DNA of 64,000 nucleotides from CAVTPD01 sp963736575 (GCA_963736575.1 CAVTPD010000003.1:1116001-1180000), one strand, 5' to 3'; positions 28,140 to 37,365 are shown, counted from the stretch's first letter. The notes: generated by a model from the letters alone, not told the origin. Made by a program: numbers and translations.

Positions 28140-30694
28140 GAGAATTAAGATTACTTCTAGTATTTTTCGTATACATAATTTCTATACAACTTCAGGCACA
28201 AGGCGATGAAGAGGTTTATCAAGAAAAAGAAATGGTACGAATGTCATATTCCACACCACAAATTTTTAAGATAAACAACATTAGGGTTGAAGGTGTTCAG
28301 TTCTTAGACAACGCTACCATAATTTCCATTACAGGTTTAAGACCTGGCGACGAAATTTCTATACCAGGCGATAAATTAACCAAAGCCATAAAAAATATTT
28401 GGAATCAGAAATTGGTGGGCGACGTGCAAATCTACGTTGAAAATGTATCTGGCTACAATATAGATTTGGTTATTAAACTGAAAGAAAGACCGCGTTTATC
28501 TTCTATTCTTATTAATGGTACCAAGAAAGGAGAGAGAAAAGATTTGGAAGAACGTTTTGGCTTTATTCGGGGCCAAGTAGTTTCAGATCCCTTGGTTAAA
28601 AATACCATGATAACCATTAAGAAATACTTTAAAGAAAAAGGATTCTATAATGTTAAGGTTGAAGACTTTAGACAAAAAGACTTAGGGGACGACAATAGTG
28701 TTGTTCTTCGGTTTGAAGTAGATAAGGGTAAGAAAGTAAAAATTAAAAAAATAAATATTTCTGGTAATACCGTTTTAGACGACAAAGGCGTAAAAAAGAA
28801 ATTTAAAAACACCAAGCAGAAAAAATTTATTAGAATTTTTAAACGCTCTAAATACATAGAGGACGAATTTGAGGCAGATAAAAATGTTTTAATCAATTAT
28901 TACCAATCCTTAGGTTACCGAGATTTCAAAATTGAAAAAGACAGTACATATAGAGTATCCGATAAATTAATTAACCTAGACGTTGTTTTAGACGAAGGCC
29001 AACAATACTTTTTTAGAAACATAAGTTGGGTAGGTAATCACATTCATACTTCCGAAGAATTAGATAGAATTTTAGACATCCGAAAAGGGGATATTTATAA
29101 CCAAGAGTTATTAAATACACGCTTAAATTTTAACCCAAGCGGGCCAGATGTTTCCTCTCTTTATTTAGATGACGGATATTTGTTTTTTAGTGTGAACCCA
29201 GTAGAGGTTCGTGTTGAAGGAGATTCTATTGATTTAGAATTAAGAATGTTTGAAGGACAACAAGCAACCATTAATAAGATAACCGTTAGTGGTAATACCA
29301 AAACGAATGACCATGTAATTTTAAGAGAAATTAGAACGTTACCCGGTGAAAAATTCAGTAGAGCCGATTTAATAAGAACACAAAGAGAAATTGCTCAGTT
29401 AGGTTATTTTGATCCAGAGCAAATAGGTATTATTCCGGTTCCTAATCCGGCCGATGGTACGGTAGATATCCATTATGAAGTAGTTGAAAAACCAAGTGAC
29501 CAGTTACAACTATCTGGTGGTTGGGGTGGTGCCGCTGGTTTTGTGGGTACTTTAGGACTGGCATTTAATAACTTCTCTTTAAGAAATATAGGCAACTTTA
29601 AGTCTTGGGATCCTTTACCAACAGGTGATGGTCAACGTTTGTCTTTACGCGTACAAGCCAATGGTTTACAATACCAATCGTACTCTGTTTCATTTACAGA
29701 ACCTTGGTTAGGCGGTAAGAAACCAATATCATTTAGTGTTTCATTAGCGCGTACGGTTAGTCGTACCCTTGATGCAGACAGAACCGTAACCGGTTATATT
29801 AAAGTAAATTCCATTACACTAAGCTTGGGTAAACGTCTTAGATGGCCAGATGATTACTTTACTTTATCGCATAGTTTATCTTGGAATAATTATGACATCA
29901 ATAATTATTCAAGAGGAACGTTCTTCTGTACAACGTGTGAAGCCAATAACTTCTATTATGGGTTAACCATTGCTCGTAATAATGTTGGTACAAACCCTAA
30001 TTTTCCTACAAGAGGAGCAAACGTGGCGTTAACAACTAAGTTTACACCACCATATTCATTAATTGATAAGACTATAGAAAAGAAGCCAATTGAAGAACAA
30101 TTTAAAATGGTGGAATATTATAAATTAATGTTCGATAATTCTTGGTTCTTCCGTTTAACGGGTAACACTAAAAAAGAATACGATCTGCATACACAGAAAC
30201 AAGAAAGACCATTAGTATTAAATCTACGTTTCAATATGGGATTCATTGGTCCGTATAATCATAATCTAGGTGTTGGCCCGTTTGAAAGGTTCCAATTGGG
30301 TGGCGATGGTTTATCGGGTGCAGGTTCTAGTTATTTCTTAGGGACTGATATAATTGGGCTAAGAGGTTACGATAACTATTCTATTGTTGGCGCAGACGGA
30401 AATGACGGTGTGGCTTACGATAAATTTGTGATGGAACTTCGTTTCCCTGTTATTACACAAGGTATTGCTACAATTTATATATTGGGCTTTGCTGAAGCAG
30501 GTAATAACTGGAGTGATCCGGCCAACTTTAATGCATATCAAGTATATCGTTCTTCTGGTATGGGCGCTAGAATCTTCATGCCAGCGTTTGGTATGTTAGG
30601 AGTAGACTGGGGATATGGGTTTGACAACATACCTAACAAGCCAGGTGCTAATGGAAGTCGTATACATTTTATAATTGGTCAGCAAATAAGGTAA
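28136..30694 (+). CDS. bamA: Outer-membrane protein assembly factor BamA
   Basis: 852 residues, with signal peptide (MRELRLLLVFFVYIISIQLQAQ), POTRA domains over about residues 45-460 (INNIRVEGVQFLDNATIIS, KKINISGNTVLDDKGVKKKF, ISWVGNHIHTSEELDRILD, INKITVSGNTKTNDHVILRE), and a C-terminal beta-barrel (about 480-852) that contains GVGPFERFQLGGDGLSG and LRGY as in Omp85 proteins, ending GSRIHFIIGQQIR. It inserts beta-barrel proteins into the outer membrane. Coupled to uppS by a 4-bp overlap and followed within 2 bp by two Skp-like chaperone genes. Confidence 0.93.
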   Translation: MRELRLLLVFFVYIISIQLQAQGDEEVYQEKEMVRMSYSTPQIFKINNIRVEGVQFLDNATIISITGLRPGDEISIPGDKLTKAIKNIWNQKLVGDVQIYVENVSGYNIDLVIKLKERPRLSSILINGTKKGERKDLEERFGFIRGQVVSDPLVKNTMITIKKYFKEKGFYNVKVEDFRQKDLGDDNSVVLRFEVDKGKKVKIKKINISGNTVLDDKGVKKKFKNTKQKKFIRIFKRSKYIEDEFEADKNVLINYYQSLGYRDFKIEKDSTYRVSDKLINLDVVLDEGQQYFFRNISWVGNHIHTSEELDRILDIRKGDIYNQELLNTRLNFNPSGPDVSSLYLDDGYLFFSVNPVEVRVEGDSIDLELRMFEGQQATINKITVSGNTKTNDHVILREIRTLPGEKFSRADLIRTQREIAQLGYFDPEQIGIIPVPNPADGTVDIHYEVVEKPSDQLQLSGGWGGAAGFVGTLGLAFNNFSLRNIGNFKSWDPLPTGDGQRLSLRVQANGLQYQSYSVSFTEPWLGGKKPISFSVSLARTVSRTLDADRTVTGYIKVNSITLSLGKRLRWPDDYFTLSHSLSWNNYDINNYSRGTFFCTTCEANNFYYGLTIARNNVGTNPNFPTRGANVALTTKFTPPYSLIDKTIEKKPIEEQFKMVEYYKLMFDNSWFFRLTGNTKKEYDLHTQKQERPLVLNLRFNMGFIGPYNHNLGVGPFERFQLGGDGLSGAGSSYFLGTDIIGLRGYDNYSIVGADGNDGVAYDKFVMELRFPVITQGIATIYILGFAEAGNNWSDPANFNAYQVYRSSGMGARIFMPAFGMLGVDWGYGFDNIPNKPGANGSRIHFIIGQQIR

Positions 30695-30696
30695 TT

Positions 30697-31245
30697 ATGA
30701 AAAAGACTTTTTTTGTAGTATTGTTTCTTTTATGCGCCAATGCATTGTTTGCGCAAAAGTTTGGTTATGTAGATACAGAGTATATTCTGAAAAAAGTACC
30801 CGAATATGCCGAAGCGCAAAAGGAAATAGATAGACTTTCGGTAGAATACCAAAAGGAAATTGAGAAAATGTACATTGAAAGAGACTCTATGTACAATGCT
30901 TATAAGCGTGAAGAAATTCTTCTTACCGAAGAAATGAAAGAGAAACGCTTAGAAGAAATAGAAGCAAAAGAGAAACAGATAAAAGAGTTTCAGCGTAAGA
31001 TTTTTGGCTTTAACGGACTTATTTTCCTAAAAAGGCAAGAATTAATAGAGCCTATACAAGATAAAGTCTATGAGGCTGTGAAAAAAGTCGCAAAAGCGTA
31101 TAAATTGCAAATTGTTTTTGACAAGGCCGGCGATTTAACCATGATCTATGCCAGCCCTGTTCACGACTATACCGACTATGTTCTAGAAGAGCTGGAATTA
31201 GGCGATAAATTAGATACCGTAGATAACCCAAGACATAAAAAATAG
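30697..31245 (+). CDS. OmpH/Skp-family periplasmic chaperone (first copy)
   Basis: 182 residues with a signal peptide (MKKTFFVVLFLLCANALFAQ). The mature protein starts FGYVDTEYILKKVPEYAEAQ, the usual OmpH start, followed by a long charged helix pair (about 40-125, EEILLTEEMKEKRLEEIEAK) and a C-terminal return strand (KLQIVFDKAGDLTMIYASP). Skp proteins hold unfolded outer-membrane proteins in the periplasm for BamA. It begins 2 bp after bamA and is followed 6 bp later by a second copy, the typical Bacteroidota arrangement. Confidence 0.88.
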   Translation: MKKTFFVVLFLLCANALFAQKFGYVDTEYILKKVPEYAEAQKEIDRLSVEYQKEIEKMYIERDSMYNAYKREEILLTEEMKEKRLEEIEAKEKQIKEFQRKIFGFNGLIFLKRQELIEPIQDKVYEAVKKVAKAYKLQIVFDKAGDLTMIYASPVHDYTDYVLEELELGDKLDTVDNPRHKK

Positions 31246-31251
31246 ACAAAC

Positions 31252-31806
31252 ATGAAAAAGTTATTTGTAACGTTAGGAGCAGTTTTTTTAATTGCTAGTT
31301 CAGTTTTAGCTCAAGATTTCAAAGTAGCTTACTGTAATATAGAATTTGTGTTAGCAAAGCTTCCGCAAATGAAGCAAGTAGAGTCTGAATTACAAAGTGT
31401 ACAAGGCCAATTCGAAAAAGAAATTCAAACGCTTTACACTGAATTACAGACAAAATACCAAAACTTTGAGCAATCGGCAGCTATGATGTCAGACATTGCA
31501 AAAGCCGACAAACAAAAGGAATTACAAAATCTTCAGAATAGAATCCAGTTAATGGAAAACAACGCTAAAATGAAGATTATGCAAAAACAAGAAGAATTGT
31601 TGGAGCCAATCTTAACCAACATTGAAGCTAAAATACAAGAAGTAGCCAAAGAAAAAGGTTATGTATATGTATTAAACCAACAAACACCATCGGGTTCTAG
31701 TATAATTCTTTATGCTAAAAACGATTCTGACAACATTACCTTAGAAGTTCTTAAAAAGTTAGGTGTACAATTAACACCTGCTGAAATAGAAGCCGCTAAA
31801 CAATAA
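31252..31806 (+). CDS. OmpH/Skp-family periplasmic chaperone (second copy)
   Basis: 184 residues with a signal peptide (MKKLFVTLGAVFLIASSVLAQ). It starts FKVAYCNIEFVLAKLPQMKQ, then a coiled-coil tentacle region (about 42-125, with KQKELQNLQNRIQLMENNAK) and the closing strand YVYVLNQQTPSGSSIILYA. It is a diverged tandem paralogue of the gene before it and probably shares the job of delivering outer-membrane proteins to BamA. A strong terminator follows 6 bp after the stop, closing the uppS-bamA-skp-skp operon. Confidence 0.88.
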   Translation: MKKLFVTLGAVFLIASSVLAQDFKVAYCNIEFVLAKLPQMKQVESELQSVQGQFEKEIQTLYTELQTKYQNFEQSAAMMSDIAKADKQKELQNLQNRIQLMENNAKMKIMQKQEELLEPILTNIEAKIQEVAKEKGYVYVLNQQTPSGSSIILYAKNDSDNITLEVLKKLGVQLTPAEIEAAKQ

Positions 31807-31812
31807 CATTTT

Positions 31813-31838
31813 AAAGCCCCTATTCAGGGGCTTTTTTT
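31813..31838 (+). terminator. Terminator of the uppS-bamA-skp-skp operon, abutting ldcA
   Basis: AAAGCCCCT (31813-31821) pairs with AGGGGCTTT (31826-31834), followed by T to 31838. The T-tract touches the ATG of the next gene at 31839. Confidence 0.85.
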
Positions 31839-32735
31839 ATGGTTTTTCCAGACTATCTAAAAACCGGAGATCAGGTTGCAATCATAGCAACCGCTAGAAA
31901 AGTAAGCGAAGCGGAAATCCAACCAGCTTTGGATATTCTTATTTCCTGGGGTTTACAAGCTATTACAAGTCCCTATCTTTTTAAAGAAGACCATCAGTTT
32001 TCGGGAACGGAAACCCAGCGAATTGAAGACTTACAATGGGCCATTAATCATCCTGAAATTAAAGCGGTATTTTGCGCCCGTGGTGGTTACGGTACTACTC
32101 CTTTATTAGATTCAATAGATTATTCAGCCTTAAAGAAATACCCTAAATGGTTTATTGGTTTTAGTGATGTAACGGCCTTACATGCACAGTTGAATGTGAT
32201 GGGTTTGCCTTCAATTCATGCTACTATGCCAATTCTATTTTCGAAAGAAGAACAGAAAACATCGCTAGATGGATTAAAAGAAGTTATTTTCGGAAAACTA
32301 CCAGCCTATTCAATTTCGGTAGAAAAAAATAATAAGTTAGGGGATGCACAAGGAACGTTAATAGGCGGGAACTTGTCTTTATTAGTGCATTTAATAGGAA
32401 CGCAGTCTTGTCCTAATTGGCAAGATGCTATCTTGTTTATTGAAGATCTGGATGAATACCTTTACCACATAGATAGAATGATTGTTCAGTTGGAAAGGAA
32501 CCAAGTTTTTTCTAAAATTAAAGGTTTAATTGTGGGCGGCATGTCCGATATGAACGATAATGCCATTCCTTTTGGTAAAACAGCCGAAGAAATAATACTT
32601 AACAGAGTTGGAAAATATAATATTCCTGTAGTTTTTGGCTTTCCGGCAGGCCATGTAGATGTAAATTTACCTCTTGTTTTGGGAACAGAGGTTCACTTAA
32701 AAGTATCTGAAGATAGAGTTATATTGAATTATTAA
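31839..32735 (+). CDS. ldcA: LD-carboxypeptidase, peptidase S66 family
   Basis: 298 residues, normal for the family. LdcA cleaves the terminal D-Ala from murein tetrapeptides during cell-wall recycling. The start MVFPDYLKTGDQVAII matches the usual N-terminus. Motifs: FCARGGYGTTPLLD, the nucleophile elbow WFIGFSDVTALHAQ (Ser), LFIEDLDEYLYHIDRM (Glu) and FGFPAGHVDVNLPLVLG (His), completing the Ser-Glu-His triad. There is no signal peptide, as expected for a cytoplasmic recycling enzyme. The start codon sits directly after a terminator T-run with no visible ribosome-binding site (see findings). FKBP follows after 15 bp. Confidence 0.88.
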   Translation: MVFPDYLKTGDQVAIIATARKVSEAEIQPALDILISWGLQAITSPYLFKEDHQFSGTETQRIEDLQWAINHPEIKAVFCARGGYGTTPLLDSIDYSALKKYPKWFIGFSDVTALHAQLNVMGLPSIHATMPILFSKEEQKTSLDGLKEVIFGKLPAYSISVEKNNKLGDAQGTLIGGNLSLLVHLIGTQSCPNWQDAILFIEDLDEYLYHIDRMIVQLERNQVFSKIKGLIVGGMSDMNDNAIPFGKTAEEIILNRVGKYNIPVVFGFPAGHVDVNLPLVLGTEVHLKVSEDRVILNY

Positions 32736-32750
32736 TTACAAACTAGCAAA

Positions 32751-33506
32751 ATGAAAAAAGTTATAGCAGTAATAGCATTTGGCGTTATTGTATTTGGTGC
32801 CAATGCCCAATCAAAAAAGGACTTAAAAGCACAAAATGATACGCTAAAAGCTAAAATGGTGGTTTTAGAAAATAAAATACAAGAAAACGAAGAGAAGATG
32901 AGCGTTGATTTAACAAACGAAAAAGAAAAATTTAGCTATGCTTTGGGTTTAAGCTTTGCAAGTAACCTTAAGCAACAAGGTATAGATTCTGTAGAAGCAG
33001 CAGCAATAGCTAAGGCATTGGCCGATTTTGAAAACGGACAATCTCAATTAAGTTTAGAAGAAGCAAATATGGCTATTCAGACTTATATGCAAACAGCACA
33101 AGAAAAACAATTTGCAGTAGTAAAAGAAGCAGGTGAAAAATTCTTAGCTGAAAATGCTAAAAAAGAAGGTGTAACGGTTTTGCCTAGCGGGTTACAATAT
33201 GAAATAATTACAGAAGGAACGGGGCCAAAACCTGCCGCTACAGATAAGGTAACAACACATTACCATGGCCAATTAATCACAGGTGAAGTATTTGATAGCT
33301 CTGTTGAAAGAGGTTCTCCGGCTTCATTCCCAGTAAATGGCGTTATTCAAGGATGGCAAGAAGCATTACAGTTAATGCCTGTAGGTTCTAAGTGGAAATT
33401 ATACATACCTTACAACTTAGCTTACGGTGATAGAGGTGCAGGTGGTAAAATCCAACCGTATTCTGCTTTAGTTTTTGAAGTAGAGTTAATCTCTATAGAC
33501 AAGTAA
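32751..33506 (+). CDS. FKBP-type peptidyl-prolyl cis-trans isomerase, secreted
   Basis: 251 residues: signal peptide (MKKVIAVIAFGVIVFGANAQ), a charged helix (about 22-60), an FKBP N-terminal dimerisation domain (about 60-135, FSYALGLSFASNLKQQGIDS), and a C-terminal FKBP domain (about 150-251) with TTHYHGQLITGEVFDSSVER, GVIQGWQEALQLMPVG and IPYNLAYGDRGAGGKIQPYS, which carry the active-site aromatic residues. This is the FkpA/Mip layout. It catalyses proline isomerisation of exported proteins in the periplasm. Confidence 0.9.
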   Translation: MKKVIAVIAFGVIVFGANAQSKKDLKAQNDTLKAKMVVLENKIQENEEKMSVDLTNEKEKFSYALGLSFASNLKQQGIDSVEAAAIAKALADFENGQSQLSLEEANMAIQTYMQTAQEKQFAVVKEAGEKFLAENAKKEGVTVLPSGLQYEIITEGTGPKPAATDKVTTHYHGQLITGEVFDSSVERGSPASFPVNGVIQGWQEALQLMPVGSKWKLYIPYNLAYGDRGAGGKIQPYSALVFEVELISIDK

Positions 33507-33515
33507 ATTGATTTT

Positions 33516-33584
33516 CGTCATTTTGAGGGTAAGCTAAGAATCTGTTAATTGCAGATGGACTTCTAGTTTACACTCAGAATGACG
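33516..33584. repeat. REP-like imperfect inverted repeat
   Basis: CGTCATTTTGAG (33516-33527) faces CTCAGAATGACG (33573-33584) with G-T tolerance, enclosing AAGCTAAGAATC. The GTCATTCTGAG / GAAGAATCT type is a widespread extragenic palindrome. A single copy is seen here, so the call rests on resemblance. Confidence 0.45.
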
Positions 33585-33607
33585 ATTTATATTCCTAATT
33601 CTTACCA

Positions 33608-33853
33608 ATGAGAATTGTTGATTACATACCGCACGATAGTTTAATGATTACCCTCATGGAAATGAATGAGAAGTACATCCTTAAATTAGAAGGTGGCCCC
33701 ATGGAGCAAACGTACAAATTAGATAAAGCACGTGTTTCTACTTCGGCCAAAATGAAAGTTTTAGTAGACGAAGTTTTTGTAAACGACTGTGTTGAACATT
33801 TTAATAGTATGTTTAAAACGCTTACATCCTCTTTAGAAAGAAATAAATTATGA
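33608..33853 (+). CDS. Small conserved hypothetical protein coupled to rhomboid
   Basis: 81 residues, no signal peptide or membrane segment, mixed alpha/beta composition (YIPHDSLMITLMEMNEKYIL, VFVNDCVEHFNSMFKTL). I do not recognise the family. The stop overlaps the start of the rhomboid gene by 4 bp (ATGA), which supports this being a real translated gene expressed with it. No function can be assigned. Confidence 0.6.
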   Translation: MRIVDYIPHDSLMITLMEMNEKYILKLEGGPMEQTYKLDKARVSTSAKMKVLVDEVFVNDCVEHFNSMFKTLTSSLERNKL

Positions 33854-34518
33854 GAATCACTTACAATTCACCCGTAGTTTTATCGTATTCTGCAATTTGC
33901 TTATTGATTTTATTTGCGGCGTCAATTGGGTTAGATTCTATCCTTAACTTCTTTACTTTACACGGGCATTTTGATGCCAAAGATCCGGTTAATTTTATTC
34001 AGTTAATTTCTCATTGTTTTGGTCATTCAGACTGGAAACACTTTGTAGGTAATTTTACTTTTATTTTGTTAATAGGCCCCATGCTGGAAGAAAAGTATGG
34101 TTCTTTTAAGTTGCTTCAAATGATGTTGGTAACGGCTTTTGTTACCGGGGTTATACATGCTTTCTTTTTTACTACAGGCATGCGTGGCGCTAGTGGTATT
34201 GTGTTTATGATGATTATCCTAAGTTCTTTCTCTAACTACAAATCTAAGAGCATTCCGTTAACCTTTATTTTGGTGGTTACGCTTTTCTTGGGAAGAGAGG
34301 TATTTTATATGTTTCAGACGGATAATATTTCACAATTTGCCCATATTTTAGGAGGCGCTTTTGGTGCTGTTTTTGGCTTTGTGTTTACCAAACCTAAAGC
34401 AGTAAAACCGCTTGTGATTCCCGAAGAAAAACCTAAAAAGAATATGGAATATTCTCACGATGATTTTGTGAATTCTGACTTTCTTCCTGAAGATGAAGAA
34501 GAAAAGAAAGAGCATTAA
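33850..34518 (+). CDS. Rhomboid-family intramembrane serine protease
   Basis: 222 residues with about six hydrophobic segments. The HxxxN of the family is in DWKHFVGNFTFILLIGPMLE, the catalytic Ser in the GASG motif (TGMRGASGIVFMM), and the catalytic His in QFAHILGGAFGAVFGF, so all active-site elements are present. It cleaves transmembrane helices; the substrate is unknown. A hydrophilic tail (about 178-222) is rich in Lys and Glu. Translationally coupled to the small hypothetical gene upstream. Confidence 0.85.
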   Translation: MRITYNSPVVLSYSAICLLILFAASIGLDSILNFFTLHGHFDAKDPVNFIQLISHCFGHSDWKHFVGNFTFILLIGPMLEEKYGSFKLLQMMLVTAFVTGVIHAFFFTTGMRGASGIVFMMIILSSFSNYKSKSIPLTFILVVTLFLGREVFYMFQTDNISQFAHILGGAFGAVFGFVFTKPKAVKPLVIPEEKPKKNMEYSHDDFVNSDFLPEDEEEKKEH

Positions 34519-34674
34519 TTTTATTATAAAGTTTTATAAAATAAGGCTTTATAAGTTCCCTGCTTAATAACAAAAATCTTTATTAGAACCATTTTTTTAA
34601 AAAGCTGGTTTTAAAAAAGATATAAGGTCAAACATCTTTTGCTTTACAAACATTCAAATATTATTTCCTAATTA

Positions 34675-35643
34675 ATGAGAGAAGCTATAAGAATAATTCT
34701 GCTTGGGGTTTGTGTAGTTGGCTTTTATAGCTGTAAAGAGAAAACAGAAAATAAGACAACAAATCAAAGTAAATATGATTATTTAATCAATATGGATCCA
34801 GACTCACTTAGTTACCAAGAATTATACAACCGTACGTTAACACTGTGGGATGTTTCTTACCAAGAATTAGATATTAATACTACTTACGGAAAAGCGCATG
34901 TTATTACAGCTGGCCCAGAAGATGCTTATCCGTTAGTCTTGTTGCACGGCATGAATTCTAGTTCAACCATGTGGTATCCAAATATTTCGGCCTTATCTAA
35001 ACATAACAGAGTTTATGCTATAGATTTTATACTAGAGCCAAATAAGTCTGAACTTAAAGGTGAAATGAGTGAAATACCCCAAGTAATGGATTGGTATTTT
35101 GAAGTGATTGATCACCTTAAGTTGAAGAAATTTAACATTGCTGGCGCCTCTAAAGGGGGTTGGATTGCTGTAAACTTGGCCTTAGATAAACCAGAAAGAA
35201 TTAATAAAATGTTTCTTTTAAGTCCGGCGCAAACATTTATATGGATTAGACCCAGTAAGAAAATTATTGAAAGTCTTTCTTTTACTTTAGACCCAGATCG
35301 TGAAGATTTAAGAGGAGCTCTAGAAAGTATGTCTAATCATGTAGATAATATTGACCAGTTGTATATAGACCAGTATTATAGGGCTGTTGAAAAAGCAGAA
35401 ACCGATAAATTTATGACAAAAGTAAGGCCTTATTCTGAAAATGAATTAAAGTCTTTGTCTATGCCCGTTATGGTTTTAATAGGAGAAGACGATATTGTTA
35501 ATAATTCGAAAAGTTTAGAGCTGGCAAAAGAACTTATCCCTAATGTTAAAACGGAAACCATTAAAGACGCCGGTCATTTTGTTTCTATGGATCAATCTAA
35601 AAAAGTAAACAAGATGATGGTTGATTTTTTGAAGAAGGATTAA
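34675..35643 (+). CDS. Alpha/beta-hydrolase lipoprotein
   Basis: 322 residues. The N-terminus MREAIRIILLGVCVVGFYSCKEK has a lipobox ending in Cys20, so the enzyme is probably membrane-anchored in the periplasm or at the outer membrane. An alpha/beta-hydrolase fold follows: oxyanion segment LVLLHGMNSSSTMW, nucleophile elbow IAGASKGGWIAV (Ser), acid VLIGEDDIVNNS (Asp) and KDAGHFVSMDQ (His). The substrate (ester or other) cannot be told. The stop overlaps the convergent Dus gene by 4 bp. Confidence 0.8.
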   Translation: MREAIRIILLGVCVVGFYSCKEKTENKTTNQSKYDYLINMDPDSLSYQELYNRTLTLWDVSYQELDINTTYGKAHVITAGPEDAYPLVLLHGMNSSSTMWYPNISALSKHNRVYAIDFILEPNKSELKGEMSEIPQVMDWYFEVIDHLKLKKFNIAGASKGGWIAVNLALDKPERINKMFLLSPAQTFIWIRPSKKIIESLSFTLDPDREDLRGALESMSNHVDNIDQLYIDQYYRAVEKAETDKFMTKVRPYSENELKSLSMPVMVLIGEDDIVNNSKSLELAKELIPNVKTETIKDAGHFVSMDQSKKVNKMMVDFLKKD

Positions 35644-36587
35644 GAATTCTCTTCCAAAATCATTTCTACACCTTCTTCATAATCTAAAAGAGACTTGGCC
35701 TTTTTAATCTTTTTTAAACCCTTTTGTGGATTTTCAAAAACTTCCGAAAAGTATTCCCAATAATGGTACATTTTTAGAAATACCTGACTTATGCCCGAAA
35801 GCTGTTCGCTATAAGCGTCAAACAAGGTATCGTGGAAACGTTGAAATTGTTCAATTCTATCGCTGGGGTATTCGGTAGTATTGTTTTTAATCATACTGGG
35901 CAAAAAAGGATCGGCAATTAAACCACGGCCAATCATCCAATGATCTATGCTAGGGAAACGCTCTTGCATTTCTTTAAACACCTTTACCGAAGTAATATCT
36001 CCGTTGTAATAGACTTTCTGTTCGGTATTATCTAAACAACGCTGGAAGGATTCTAAATCTACGCCGCCTTTATAGAGCTGTTTACCAATTCGGGCATGTA
36101 TAGAAATATTTTTAATAGGGTATTTAGCCAATACCGGAAAAATGTCAATAATCTCTTCGCTGTGGTCGTAACCCATTCTCATTTTCATAGAAACAATAAT
36201 GTCCGACTCCGCATGTACCTTCTCTAGAATGGAATCTATCCGTTGGGCATCACTAATTAATCCCGAGCCCATACAGCGTTTGGTTACCATTGGGTAAGGA
36301 CAGCCCAAGTTCCAATTCAGTTCTTTGTACCCTAATTCTTGTACATATTTAGAAACAAAAAGGAATTCATCCGCATCGTTGGTCATTATTTGCGGAATAA
36401 CCTCTAGCGTGTTGTTATTTTTAGGAAGAAGATCTTTGTGGTATTGGGGCTTGATTTCTAATTTACCGTTAAGCCGAATGTAAGGAGCGTAATACGTGTC
36501 AATTCCGCCAAAATGTAGGTTTAGAGCGTTTCTAAATCGGAAATCGGTAAAGCCTTGCAGTGGTGAAGATAGCAGCGTAAAACTCAT
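35640..36587 (-). CDS. dus: tRNA-dihydrouridine synthase (Dus family)
   Basis: 315 residues from the ATG at 36587. The frame is open further upstream, but MSFTLLSSPLQGFTDFRFRN is the usual Dus start (flavin-binding strand). FMN enzymes of this family reduce uridines in tRNA. Motifs: NWNLGCPYPMVTKRCMGSGL (active-site Cys region), VSMKMRMGYDHSEEI, SIHARIGKQLYKGGVD, YYNGDITS and WMIGRGLIADPFLP. It is closest in style to the Bacteroidota DusC-like group, but I do not assign the subfamily. Convergent with and overlapping the hydrolase by 4 bp. Confidence 0.85.
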   Translation of the reverse strand: MSFTLLSSPLQGFTDFRFRNALNLHFGGIDTYYAPYIRLNGKLEIKPQYHKDLLPKNNNTLEVIPQIMTNDADEFLFVSKYVQELGYKELNWNLGCPYPMVTKRCMGSGLISDAQRIDSILEKVHAESDIIVSMKMRMGYDHSEEIIDIFPVLAKYPIKNISIHARIGKQLYKGGVDLESFQRCLDNTEQKVYYNGDITSVKVFKEMQERFPSIDHWMIGRGLIADPFLPSMIKNNTTEYPSDRIEQFQRFHDTLFDAYSEQLSGISQVFLKMYHYWEYFSEVFENPQKGLKKIKKAKSLLDYEEGVEMILEENS

Positions 36588-36873
36588 AACAAGGGCAAAG
36601 ATACTACTATTTGGTGGTGGGATTAACGTTGGTGGTTTTTTGGTTCTTTTTAAGTTTCCGGAAAACATAAAAAATATACCACAATCGTATTTATAAGGGT
36701 AATCACCTATTCTGTAAAAATCTTAGCTTAACTTTTACAAAAATTGTTAAAAAAACGACTGTTTTGTATTGTTTGTTAAGGGCTTTGGTTTATTTAGTAG
36801 TGGCACATATCTCTAGGGATATGTGCCACTTAGTATAATTGGTATATGTGCCACTGTGGTTCATATACATTTG
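36588..36873. other. Left border of the cassette array
   Basis: About 285 bp between the Dus gene and the first repeat unit. It contains two hairpins just before the first GTT junction: a perfect 13-bp stem (36799-36811 with 36818-36830, AGTGGCACATATC) and a second (36842-36868, GTATATG..CCAC / GTGG..CATATAC) that repeats the sequence ATATGTGCCAC. This could be a decayed attC-like site or a primary attachment site (attI analogue). No integrase gene is near. Confidence 0.45.
36799..36868. repeat. Paired hairpins at the array's left end
   Basis: AGTGGCACATATC at 36799-36811 pairs perfectly with 36818-36830. A second hairpin spans 36842-36868. Both carry ATATGTGCCAC. They end 5 bp before the GTT at 36873, where the first repeat unit begins. 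Confidence 0.65.
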
Positions 36874-37365
36874 TTGATATTTCATATTGCCCTCTATGGA
36901 AGGTTAGTGATGGATTTTAGGCGTATAGCTGTGTAGTAAGTTGTGCTTACAATAAAAGTTGTAGATGAAGTTGTAAAGCTTGCTTTTAAAAAGTGAATCT
37001 TAACTTTTAGTTAGCAGCTGTTAAGCTGATAAACAGCTATACGCATAAAAATTGACATTTGTTGCACTAACTTCTTTTGTACATAGGTCTTTTTCTAGCA
37101 TTACGCTACATACACGAGTGTATAATAATCATAATGCCGATCAAAAAAGACCGGTAGCAGTTGGTTTCCGCTTAATATGTTTCATTCATTTTATGAACAA
37201 AACATATCCGCTACAACAAACAACTACCTACTACATGGGATAGAGGGAAAAACGAAACACAACATTATGTAAGATTTCATGTAGCCTCTAAAAAGCTTAT
37301 TTTACAGAAAATTTACAATAAGTTTTTAGAAACTACCCGACGTTTAAACTAAACTTACTCCTACA
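36874..37365 (+). repeat. Geneless repeat unit, copy 1 (alpha 36874-37061 + beta 37062-37365)
   Basis: The unit has two parts. Alpha (188 bp) begins TTGATATTTC and ends in an imperfect palindrome (GGCGTATAGCTGT at 36920-36932 with ACAGCTATACGC at 37033-37044). Beta (304 bp) begins TTGCACTAAC and ends in a palindrome that opens with AAACACAAC (37255-37263) and closes at CTACATTG (37361-37368). Both starts follow a GTT/ATT junction that recurs elsewhere in the array with different left neighbours. No convincing gene; a 63-codon frame spans the unit but overlaps the palindromes. Confidence 0.7.
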
